Part shown: positions 11,313-16,634 of the stretch, in pieces
Position numbering within the stretch: position 1 is the first letter of the stretch
How the letters are laid out: each line of letters opens with the position of its first letter
Notes under the pieces: generated by a model
What the model saw: only the letters and a program-made list of their open reading frames with translations
What the model was told of the DNA's origin: nothing
The model's database searches: none
Position numbers and translations under genes: made by a program
Virus record (IMG/VR): IMGVR_UViG_3300029910_000441
Span: 1 to 26,219 of that record
Source: a virus
Reading direction: 5' to 3' (one strand)
Length of the DNA stretch: 26,219 nucleotides

Positions 11313-11389
11313 GGGGTTATCGTCTAGACGGCCCAGGATCCAAGATTTTCACTCTTGAGACGCCGGTTCGAATCCGGCTAACCCTGCCA
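11313..11389 (+). tRNA. tRNA-Glu (TTC)
   Basis: Acceptor GGGGTTA/TAACCCT (G1:U72), G73, encoded CCA. The D-arm matches the usual Glu form (TCGTCTAGA...GCCCAGGA). Anticodon stem CAAGA/TCTTG, loop TTTTCAC, anticodon 11348-11350. T-arm GCCGG/CCGGC, loop TTCGAAT. The AAAACAGCAAGCG motif shared with tRNA-Arg(CCT) lies upstream at 11282-11294. Confidence 0.93.
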
Positions 11390-11391
11390 AT

Positions 11392-11466
11392 GGGGGCGTA
11401 GTGACAAAGTGAACACGGCTCGCTTGCACCGAGCAAAAGCCCGTTAGAATCGGGTCGCCTCCACCA
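11392..11466 (+). tRNA. tRNA-Ala (TGC), U19:A56 elbow
   Basis: Acceptor GGGGGCG/CGCCTCC contains G3:U70, the alanine identity pair; A73 and CCA are encoded. D-stem GTG/CAC with loop ACAAAGTGAA, so G18 is followed by U19 (11410). T-arm GCCCG/CGGGT has loop TTAGAAT with A56 (11446). G19:C56 is thus replaced by U19:A56. Anticodon stem GCTCG/CGAGC, loop CTTGCAC, anticodon 11425-11427. Confidence 0.92.
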
Positions 11467-11471
11467 AGATC

Positions 11472-11574
11472 GACGCAGTATTTAGCGTCAACGAGCGAGG
11501 TCAAGTGCGATGGTCGGGCGCGCACAGGGACCAATTTATCCGCTTCGGCCCGCTAGATTGTAGAAGGGGCGGAT
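11472..11574 (+). ncRNA. structured leader candidate E upstream of the Acb2-like gene
   Basis: Three hairpins fill the 108-base gap before the gene at 11575: GACGC/GCGTC (11472-11476/11485-11489), TGGTC/GACCA (11511-11515/11529-11533) and ATCCGC/GCGGAT (11538-11543/11569-11574). The last hairpin's 3' arm touches the AAGGGG ribosome binding site and ends at the base before the ATG, so it could mask translation. Confidence 0.4.
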
Positions 11575-11838
11575 ATGACAAATCTGAAGGGAGCTTTGCC
11601 GATGCCAGCGCCAGGATTTCAGGGAATCACGGAACAAAATTTGAAGAACTGGTTTACGTACCACAAGCCCACCGAGGGGCAGAACGAACAGTACCTTGCC
11701 ATCCGCGAAGCGGCGCTTATTTTCGCGCGCACGATCGTGGCGAACACGCCAGTGAGCGCGGACCAGTCTTCTGCGATTCGGCATGTTCGTATGGCGACGA
11801 TGGAAGCGAATCAATCGATCGCTTGTGGCGGACACTAA
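11575..11838 (+). CDS. Acb2/Tad1-like cyclic-nucleotide sponge (anti-CBASS candidate)
   Basis: An 87-residue helical protein with the Acb2/Tad1 hairpin-domain pattern: WFTYHKPTEGQNEQY at 26-40, then IREAALIFARTI, the NTPVSADQSSAI turn at about 57-68, and MATMEANQSIA at 73-83. Members of this family in phages form oligomers that bind and sequester cyclic di- or trinucleotide signals of CBASS (and, for Tad1, Thoeris signals), so host abortive infection is not triggered. Here the aromatic YH-P motif, the P.S...S helix start and the ANxxIA end are present. An internal ATG at codon 10 is an alternative start. A stem overlapping the ribosome binding site may regulate it. It lies between tRNA-Ala and tRNA-Asp. 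Ligand preference cannot be told from sequence. Confidence 0.8.
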   Translation: MTNLKGALPMPAPGFQGITEQNLKNWFTYHKPTEGQNEQYLAIREAALIFARTIVANTPVSADQSSAIRHVRMATMEANQSIACGGH

Positions 11839-11845
11839 AAAGTTC

Positions 11846-11922
11846 GGAGGCGTAGAGGAGTGGCCGTCCTCGGCTCACTGTCTATGAGCAAACCGTGGGT
11901 TCGAATCCCATCGTCTCCGCCA
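11846..11922 (+). tRNA. tRNA-Asp (GTC)
   Basis: Acceptor GGAGGCG/CGTCTCC, G73 (Asp identity), encoded CCA. D-stem GAGG/CCTC; anticodon stem GCTCA/TGAGC, loop CTGTCTA, anticodon 11880-11882. T-arm GTGGG/CCCAT, loop TTCGAAT. Confidence 0.93.
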
Positions 11923-11924
11923 AT

Positions 11925-12000
11925 GGTAGATGAAGCCAAACGGTGCGGCGCCTGATTGTGGATCAGGTTCTAGTGGGTCCGACTCCCATCTTCTACCCCA
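11925..12000 (+). tRNA. tRNA-His (GTG)
   Basis: The extra 5' G (position -1, 11925) faces C73, the histidine hallmark; CCA is encoded. Acceptor GTAGATG/CTTCTAC has one T/T mismatch. D-stem GCC/GGC; anticodon stem CCTGA/TCAGG, loop TTGTGGA, anticodon 11958-11960. T-loop is TCCGACT, with C instead of U at position 55. Confidence 0.92.
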
Positions 12001-12006
12001 AGTTTC

Positions 12007-12082
12007 GGCGGAGTAGGGTAACGGCTATCCCACCTGCTTTGGGAGCAGGGAACTGCGAGTTCGAATCTCGCCTCTGCCACCA
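12007..12082 (+). tRNA. tRNA-Pro (TGG)
   Basis: Acceptor GGCGGAG/CTCTGCC, A73, encoded CCA. Anticodon stem CCTGC/GCAGG, loop TTTGGGA, anticodon 12040-12042. T-arm GCGAG/CTCGC, loop TTCGAAT. Confidence 0.93.
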
Positions 12083-12110
12083 ATTTCCACATACCACACA
12101 GAGAGGGGCA

Positions 12111-12182
12111 GGGAGGCGTAAAACCGCGGGCGAGAACCGAGGCGAAAGCCAAAGTACACCTGTTGGGTAGTGCGCGCCTCCC
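12111..12182 (+). ncRNA. structured RNA candidate F (closing stem with GAAA hairpin)
   Basis: GGGAGGCG (12111-12118) pairs perfectly with CGCCTCCC (12175-12182). Inside is GGC-GAAA-GCC (12141-12150), a GNRA-type hairpin, and a weaker ACC-TGTT-GGT. It occupies most of the 117-base gap between the two tRNA-Pro genes. No coding frame or known family. Confidence 0.45.
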
Positions 12183-12199
12183 CAGTCCCGTTTAAGATT

Positions 12200-12274
12200 C
12201 GAGGCGTAGCGAAGAGGAAACGCGCAGCTTTCGGGAAGCTGAGATCGCCAGTTCGAGTCTGGCCGCCTCGACCA
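12200..12274 (+). tRNA. tRNA-Pro (CGG)
   Basis: Acceptor CGAGGCG/CGCCTCG with the C1:G72 pair typical of bacterial Pro, A73, encoded CCA. D-stem GCG/CGC; anticodon stem CAGCT/AGCTG, loop TTCGGGA, anticodon 12232-12234. T-arm GCCAG/CTGGC, loop TTCGAGT. Confidence 0.94.
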
Positions 12275-12293
12275 AATTGGAGGTTTCGATGTC

Positions 12294-12722
12294 ATGGCTT
12301 TTACGCGCAAAGAAATCCAGCTGAGATATAGACTCAGGCATCCTGGTTATTGGAAGAAAGATGCGGCGCGTGCGGCAAAATGGGCGCGAGACAATCCGGA
12401 ATGGTTTAAAAACTATCGAAATACCCATAGAATTAAATTTCGCGAGTGGAGACGTAACAGTAAGATTAAACGAAAATACGGCATCAGTGCGGCTGAATAT
12501 GGTTCTTTGTTGAAAGCGCAGAATAATATTTGCGCAGTATGTAAGAAGCCATTTGCAGGTAATCTTCGATGTGGCACCGATCCAGTTCTTGATCATCGGC
12601 ATGGTGGCAAGATAAGAGAATTCATCCATCGCAAGTGCAATGTGGCGATTGGGTTTTTGTGTGATGATCCAGTGTTGTGTCGTTTGGCCGCTGAATATCT
12701 GGAAAAGCACGCTAGCTTTTGA
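12294..12722 (+). CDS. endonuclease VII-like HNH nuclease
   Basis: A 142-residue protein. The N-terminal 60 residues are very basic and helical and likely contact DNA. The C-terminal half is an Endonuclease_7-type domain: YGISAAEYGSLLKAQNNIC at about 62-80, C-AVC-K zinc ligands, LDHRH with catalytic Asp/His at about 100-104, then IHRKCNVAIGFLCDD. T4 gp49 of this family resolves branched DNA before packaging; many phage paralogs are free-standing homing nucleases. A GGAGG site is 10 bases before the ATG. Its position inside a tRNA array favours a mobile nuclease, but a resolvase role is possible. A 142-base gap with two hairpins follows. Confidence 0.85.
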   Translation: MAFTRKEIQLRYRLRHPGYWKKDAARAAKWARDNPEWFKNYRNTHRIKFREWRRNSKIKRKYGISAAEYGSLLKAQNNICAVCKKPFAGNLRCGTDPVLDHRHGGKIREFIHRKCNVAIGFLCDDPVLCRLAAEYLEKHASF

Positions 12723-12805
12723 TGATTTCATGGGGTATCCCCCAGTCGAGCCAATGCTGTTGCGGTTGTAAAACAAAAAGAACTGACAACAAAATGGAAC
12801 TACCT

Positions 12806-12828
12806 CTCGCGGCCTAACGGCTAGCGAG
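12806..12828 (+). ncRNA. hairpin with TAAC loop
   Basis: CTCGC/GCGAG (12806-12810/12824-12828) stacked on GGCC/GGCT (12811-12814/12819-12822) around TAAC, with a one-base bulge. It stands just before the terminator-like hairpin at 12835 in the gap after the endonuclease VII-like gene. Confidence 0.35.
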
Positions 12829-12834
12829 GCGCTT

Positions 12835-12860
12835 CCCGGTGAGCGAAATCACCGGGTTTT
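12835..12860 (+). terminator. possible intrinsic terminator
   Basis: CCCGGTGA (12835-12842) pairs perfectly with TCACCGGG (12849-12856) around GCGAAA and is followed by TTTT. The stem is strong but the T-run is short. It would end the transcript carrying the endonuclease VII-like gene, five bases before tRNA-Gln. Confidence 0.5.
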
Positions 12861-12864
12861 CAAT

Positions 12865-12940
12865 TCCGGGGTCGTCTAATTCGACAGGATAATCGCCTCT
12901 GAAGCGATCGATAAAGGTTTGAATCCTTTCCCCGGAGCCA
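12865..12940 (+). tRNA. tRNA-Gln (CTG), A19:U56 elbow
   Basis: Acceptor TCCGGGG/CCCCGGA (U1:A72), G73, encoded CCA, as expected for Gln. D-stem GTCT/GGAT with loop AATTCGACA (G18, A19 at 12884). T-arm AAAGG/CCTTT with loop TTTGAAT (U56 at 12920), so the elbow pair is A19:U56. Anticodon stem ATCGC/GCGAT, loop CTCTGAA, anticodon 12899-12901. Last tRNA of the region. Confidence 0.92.
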
Positions 12941-12951
12941 AATCCCTTGCT

Positions 12952-12965
12952 GTCCATATATGGAC
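12952..12965 (+). repeat. palindromic hairpin repeat, copy 3
   Basis: GTCCATATATGGAC, a perfect 14-base palindrome (16 with flanking T and A), differs from copy 1 at one base. It lies 17 bases before the gene at 12983 and right after the last tRNA. Confidence 0.7.
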
Positions 12966-12982
12966 AAGCGTAAACTCGCCGT

Positions 12983-13276
12983 ATGGCAGACCCAGTAATT
13001 GGCCAGCAGATCCCGAATACACCGCAGCAGCGTGAGTACACTCAGCCTGGCGGCATAGGTACTCCGACCTTCCCGCAGCAAACCACCGACGAAATGAACG
13101 GCCGGTATTATCCCGGCTGCGGCCATTCCATCACGGCGTACGATGTGCGCCAGCAAGGGATTGGCGACCCTCCTGTTTCTTCCGCGCTCGCGTGTTGTCC
13201 ACTTTGCGGTTTCCTTCAGACGATCATCACACCGTATTCCGATTTCATTAACAGCGACACCATCTTTCTCGCATGA
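12983..13276 (+). CDS. zinc-ribbon hypothetical protein
   Basis: A 97-residue protein. The first 40 residues are Gln/Pro/Thr-rich and probably disordered. Then CGH at 46-48 and CCPLC at 71-75 give a possible zinc site. The C-terminus is hydrophobic. No good ribosome binding site is seen before the ATG; the palindrome at 12952-12965 is just upstream. Its TGA overlaps the next ATG (ATGA), so the two genes are coupled. Function unknown. Confidence 0.65.
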   Translation: MADPVIGQQIPNTPQQREYTQPGGIGTPTFPQQTTDEMNGRYYPGCGHSITAYDVRQQGIGDPPVSSALACCPLCGFLQTIITPYSDFINSDTIFLA

Positions 13277-13449
13277 GCGAAATTTGCAAATGCGGGCATC
13301 ACGTCGACGACCATTTTGGAATGTGTGCGGTTCTTGGATGTCTGTGCGAGGAGTTTGATGCCTCTGACGGTTCTACCGAGGATGCGCGTATCGCTCTCGC
13401 GATTTCTGAGCAAGAAGAGCAATACTGGAAAGCTTGGCTGCGTGGCTAA
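13273..13449 (+). CDS. small Cys-rich protein (58 aa)
   Basis: A 58-residue frame beginning in an ATGA overlap with the upstream gene. It is Cys/His-rich at the N-terminus (C5-K-C7-G-H9-H10, then C18, C23, C25), a likely zinc site, and acidic at the C-terminus (EQEEQYW). No family recognised. The tight coupling supports it as a real gene. Confidence 0.65.
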   Translation: MSEICKCGHHVDDHFGMCAVLGCLCEEFDASDGSTEDARIALAISEQEEQYWKAWLRG

Positions 13450-13475
13450 GATTTCCAGGGCAGAGGGAAGGGAGT

Positions 13476-14102
13476 GTGGATCCGGCTGAACGTGAAGTGG
13501 TGCGGTGTCGGCTTTGCAAGTTGAACCAGTTCAAGCTCAATAGTGGGAAGTGTCGCCGCTGCAATTGCGTGCTTGTGCTGCCCGTTGTTACGCTCGCGGA
13601 GCGGGTGATTCGGAAGCATATTTTCCCGTTGCAGTACGGGGATGCTGTTCGGCGAGTCACTTCGAATCTTAGAATAATTTTCTATATGTACGGCCTGGGA
13701 ATGAACGGAGCGGCTTCGCTGATTGGAGTGAAGCGCAATTACGTTTATCGGGTCGAGAAGGGCTATTACAAGCTAAGGCTCGATTTTCTGTTCAAGGTGG
13801 CTGACGCCCTCGGGATCACAGTTCACGATATTTTGACGCTAAACATGTGCATCGTGAAAAACGATGAGTTCATGCGCGAGGTCGCCGGGCTGATACACAG
13901 AGTCGATCCGGCACAGTTCGTGAACATTCTCCGGTGTATGGACGACCTTCGGCAATTAGAAGGGCCGCGAAAGAGGAATACGCTTGCTGTTTTAAGGTTC
14001 CGTGTGTTAGAAAAGACGAAGGCCAATGAGCAAGCCAATTTCTCCCAAACACTTCCAGTCCAAATGCGAGCTCGCCGCGTCAGTGCTGCGGGACGAACCT
14101 GA
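13476..14102 (+). CDS. XRE-family HTH regulator with N-terminal zinc ribbon
   Basis: A 208-residue protein. C11-RL-C14 and C26-RR-C29 (plus C31) form a zinc ribbon. Residues about 60-125 match an XRE/Cro-type helix-turn-helix: GLGMNGAASLIGVKRNYVYRVE followed by LRLDFLFKVADALGITVHDIL, the usual five-helix pattern. I chose the GTG at 13476 because GAAGGGAGT precedes it; a TTG at 13434 in frame would overlap the preceding gene. The C-terminal 26 codons overlap the next gene in another frame over 77 bases. It is the best candidate in the window for a repressor-type regulator and might act on the palindromes, but nothing shows that directly. Confidence 0.75.
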   Translation: MDPAEREVVRCRLCKLNQFKLNSGKCRRCNCVLVLPVVTLAERVIRKHIFPLQYGDAVRRVTSNLRIIFYMYGLGMNGAASLIGVKRNYVYRVEKGYYKLRLDFLFKVADALGITVHDILTLNMCIVKNDEFMREVAGLIHRVDPAQFVNILRCMDDLRQLEGPRKRNTLAVLRFRVLEKTKANEQANFSQTLPVQMRARRVSAAGRT

Positions 14103-14343
14103 TATTACCTTCATCGTCTGCGCGTTTCCGAACGTGGAAGACAAGGGCAAACAATTCTCAATTGGCGGTATCTACACGAATTTGCATCGGCATACGGAGG
14201 ACGAAGAGACGGGGAAGTTGAAAATCGAGCCAGCGACGATCGGCGATTTTGTGGATTTGATGATTCGTTGTCGGCATCAGATTAAGCCGCAGGAAATAAA
14301 CGTCGAGGAGTTTCGAGATCCTGAGTCAAAATTGAAACAGTGA
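14026..14343 (+). CDS. hypothetical protein
   Basis: A 105-residue protein with GAAGG four bases before the ATG. The start lies 77 bases inside the end of the XRE-type gene, an unusually long overlap. The sequence is a mixed alpha/beta soluble protein with a charged middle (HRHTEDEETGKLKIEPAT) and a DFVDLMIRCRHQI helix. No family recognised. An alternative is that the upstream gene ends earlier by frameshift in this sequence, but both frames look clean. Confidence 0.7.
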   Translation: MSKPISPKHFQSKCELAASVLRDEPDITFIVCAFPNVEDKGKQFSIGGIYTNLHRHTEDEETGKLKIEPATIGDFVDLMIRCRHQIKPQEINVEEFRDPESKLKQ

Positions 14344-14353
14344 AAGGGGAATT

Positions 14354-14668
14354 ATGTGGGATCAACAGATCCGATCAGTTGTTTGCAGTAATGTCGGGCA
14401 TAAGTTTGAGACATTCGCCACTCATGTTTGGGATTCGAAGGCTGGATGTCTTGTTCCGACCGACCAGAAAATCATGTGTACGGCGTGCGGCGGAACACTT
14501 GAGGAATTGATCAGGCCACTGAAGAAAACTCGCGTGGCGAAGCCGAGGACGACCGCGGTGCCAGCACAACAGGAAGCCCAGCCAGAAAACCAAGAAGCTC
14601 AAAGTTCATTCGTCGCCCCACCGCCGTCCGGAACGGAAGAAAATCTCGAACAGCTTGACCAAAGTTAG
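14354..14668 (+). CDS. zinc-ribbon hypothetical protein
   Basis: A 104-residue protein with AAAGGGG before the ATG. C11/H16 and C42-TA-C45 could form a zinc site in the first 50 residues. Residues 55-104 are Lys/Arg-rich and then Gln/Pro/Ser/Glu-rich, probably disordered. It is followed after 8 bases by another zinc ribbon gene. Function unknown. Confidence 0.68.
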   Translation: MWDQQIRSVVCSNVGHKFETFATHVWDSKAGCLVPTDQKIMCTACGGTLEELIRPLKKTRVAKPRTTAVPAQQEAQPENQEAQSSFVAPPPSGTEENLEQLDQS

Positions 14669-14676
14669 GAGATCCA

Positions 14677-14988
14677 ATGTCCAAGGCTCCAGGTTTTGCC
14701 CCGATCAAGGTGCCGCTGATGATTTGCAGCGAGTGTGGCGATCAGATGCGGCTCGAGATCGAGTGTCAGAAGAACGGGAAAATTGTAGGCACAAAATATT
14801 ACTGCGATGCGTGTGAGTACTGTTTTGTGGCCAGTTTCGATTACGCTTACGGCAGTACGTTCACGAATTTGTATCGGAAGCCACCAGAAGGATACAAGGC
14901 GCCGAATTTGCCGTGGATCCGGAAGGTGGATATCAGCGTCAGCCAGAAAGATGACAAGAAGGCGCTGGCCACAGTCCAGTCGAAGTAA
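14677..14988 (+). CDS. zinc-ribbon hypothetical protein
   Basis: A 103-residue protein with TAGGAGA before the ATG. C17-SE-C20 and C43-DA-C46 (plus C49) are a textbook four-cysteine zinc ribbon separated by two strands. The C-terminal part is aromatic and basic. Its stop overlaps the next start as TAATG. Phages often carry such proteins as transcription or RNA-binding accessories, but no specific role can be assigned. Confidence 0.72.
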   Translation: MSKAPGFAPIKVPLMICSECGDQMRLEIECQKNGKIVGTKYYCDACEYCFVASFDYAYGSTFTNLYRKPPEGYKAPNLPWIRKVDISVSQKDDKKALATVQSK

Positions 14989-15257
14989 TGCTCGGTCTGG
15001 ACATTCTCGATGAGGACATCCATAACTTCAAGCGTGAGGGCGGCGCTGTTTTGATCATCGAGTCGGCTTTGGGTCGCGTGGCGATCGTTCCGGAACGTCG
15101 GCCGAAGCCGTTTTTCTTGGAAGCGGTCGAGTATGTTCCAGAGGAAGTGCGCGCGCTGCTTGATTTCGAGAGCCCGGACGTCGAGAAAGTTCATCGTTTC
15201 AAGGCCGTGTTTGGCGGCTGTTTAAGGCGGAAGGGAGAAGAAAGTGCCTCTCTGTGA
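14988..15257 (+). CDS. hypothetical protein
   Basis: An 89-residue alpha/beta protein starting in a TAATG overlap. It has beta strands GAVLIIES and GRVAIVP and an acidic helix EEVRALLDFESPDVEKV that may fold together. No motif recognised. The end overlaps the next gene by 14 bases, so it belongs to a coupled string of small genes leading to the terminase. Confidence 0.68.
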   Translation: MLGLDILDEDIHNFKREGGAVLIIESALGRVAIVPERRPKPFFLEAVEYVPEEVRALLDFESPDVEKVHRFKAVFGGCLRRKGEESASL

Positions 15258-15522
15258 CAGGAAGGGCCGGCCGTTCAAGGTTGGCCGGAAGGTTGTTCTT
15301 CACATCAATCGATCGATCGAGGCCGAGATTACGGCCGTACATAATAGCGAAGGGCTTGTGATTCAGCGTGGCGACGATCAGGTTTTGCAGATCGCCAACA
15401 TCATCATTCGGCCGAACGACATCATTTGTCCGCAGACGAATCCAGCTAGCCCGGTTTTCGACGGAATGTGGATTGTTGAAGATCCGGACAATCCCATTGT
15501 TCCGGCCAAGAAGGAAGGTTAA
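15244..15522 (+). CDS. hypothetical protein
   Basis: A 92-residue protein starting at a GTG preceded by GGGAGAAG. The pattern of short strands (KVVLHI, AEITAVH, GLVIQRG, VLQIANIII) with Gly turns suggests a small beta-barrel of the SH3 or KOW kind. The C-terminus is Pro/Asp-rich. Its stop overlaps the next ATG as TAATG. Function unknown. Confidence 0.66.
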   Translation: MPLCDRKGRPFKVGRKVVLHINRSIEAEITAVHNSEGLVIQRGDDQVLQIANIIIRPNDIICPQTNPASPVFDGMWIVEDPDNPIVPAKKEG

Positions 15523-16013
15523 TGGAAACCGCTCTTGGGGTTCTGCTTGGTTTTTGTATTGCCGCGCTCACGGCTTTCTGCGTGATTACGCTTCTTCAAT
15601 TCAGTGCTGCGCGGAAGCAGATGGCTGTTCTCGCCGAGGAAACCAAGAAGACCAGAGAATCCCTTGAGGTTTTGCAACAAATTCCCGCAGCGGTTTCGAC
15701 GTTACAGCAATCCATTGCGCAGCTTTCGAGAGCCTTTGCTGCGTGCGAAAAGATGATCCCGCTTGGCGAGAAGATGTTTATTCAGATGGGGATTCTCGCC
15801 CAAGTGACCGGGAAATTCTATCTTGCTGTCGTCAAGGACGCTGGCGCCAAAAACGGCGGCGGAGATCAAAGCGATTTCCTTGCGTACGATGAAGCTAACG
15901 CTTACAGGAAAGAAGTGGAAGAGCTCGCCAAGAAAATGGGAGTCAAAGTCAACGAGGAGCCCGGCGAAGAAATTCCCTTGGAGAGCATGAAGGGCGCCGG
16001 CGAGTCATCGTAG
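15522..16013 (+). CDS. membrane-anchored coiled-coil protein
   Basis: A 163-residue protein with AAGGAAGG before its TAATG start. Residues 4-27 form one transmembrane helix (LGVLLGFCIAALTAFCVITLL). Residues 30-75 are a heptad-like coiled coil (Gln, Lys, Leu-rich). The rest is a helical, acidic cytoplasmic-type domain. Spanin or lysis-inhibition roles would be guesses; no lipobox is present. It directly precedes the terminase genes. Confidence 0.7.
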   Translation: METALGVLLGFCIAALTAFCVITLLQFSAARKQMAVLAEETKKTRESLEVLQQIPAAVSTLQQSIAQLSRAFAACEKMIPLGEKMFIQMGILAQVTGKFYLAVVKDAGAKNGGGDQSDFLAYDEANAYRKEVEELAKKMGVKVNEEPGEEIPLESMKGAGESS

Positions 16014-16634
16014 ATGCGAGGAAAGGGCAGAACCGCGGTTACGACGAAGCGCGATGCGCTTGCGGTTCGTGACAAGATTCGCAACGTCGACAAAGAGCCG
16101 ATTCATCGTTATCGGTTGACGCGCTTTCGGAATGGTTCGAAGCTCGACGCGATCGCCACGGAAGATAACTGTTCCATGGAGGATGTCAAGAAGTCGATCG
16201 CCATGGTGCAGACGCACGACGCGATATTCAGCGTTCCAGCGCTCGAGAATGCCGAAGTGAAGATGTTTTTGGATGTTTTGGAGTTGGAGCGCAAGGCGCT
16301 CGAGGGCGCGCTCACGGCCACAAAGAAGGTATTTGCGGAAGTCAGCGATCCGGATACAGGTGAAAAGACGTTGGAACTGGCGAGCGAGGAGCCAGATTAC
16401 GATACTCAGCTTCGGTGTTTCGAGGCTAATACTGGTCGGATTGCCTCCATCATGGGGAAGAAGGACAAGGGGGCGCCGATCAATTTGGGCATTGGGGTGA
16501 CGGTCAACAACGAATCTTCATCTTCGAGAGACAGTTTCGAAAGCCGCTTGCGCGATATTCAGGCTCGACGTGCTGGCGGCGGAACTGTCATCGAAGCTAC
16601 TGCGGTGGAGGGGGACGGCAACGAGTCTCCCTAG
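16014..16634 (+). CDS. terminase small subunit candidate
   Basis: A 206-residue protein starting at the codon after the upstream stop and ending in a TAGTG overlap with the large terminase. The basic N-terminus is followed by a likely helix-turn-helix (RFRNGSKLDAIATEDNCSME at about 37-56), then a long central helix at about 70-105 suited to oligomerisation, and a Ser/Gly-rich, acidic tail. DNA-binding N-domain plus oligomerising core plus flexible tail is the normal small terminase plan, and the position immediately before TerL supports it. Sequence alone does not match a named family that I can recognise. Confidence 0.65.
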   Translation: MRGKGRTAVTTKRDALAVRDKIRNVDKEPIHRYRLTRFRNGSKLDAIATEDNCSMEDVKKSIAMVQTHDAIFSVPALENAEVKMFLDVLELERKALEGALTATKKVFAEVSDPDTGEKTLELASEEPDYDTQLRCFEANTGRIASIMGKKDKGAPINLGIGVTVNNESSSSRDSFESRLRDIQARRAGGGTVIEATAVEGDGNESP

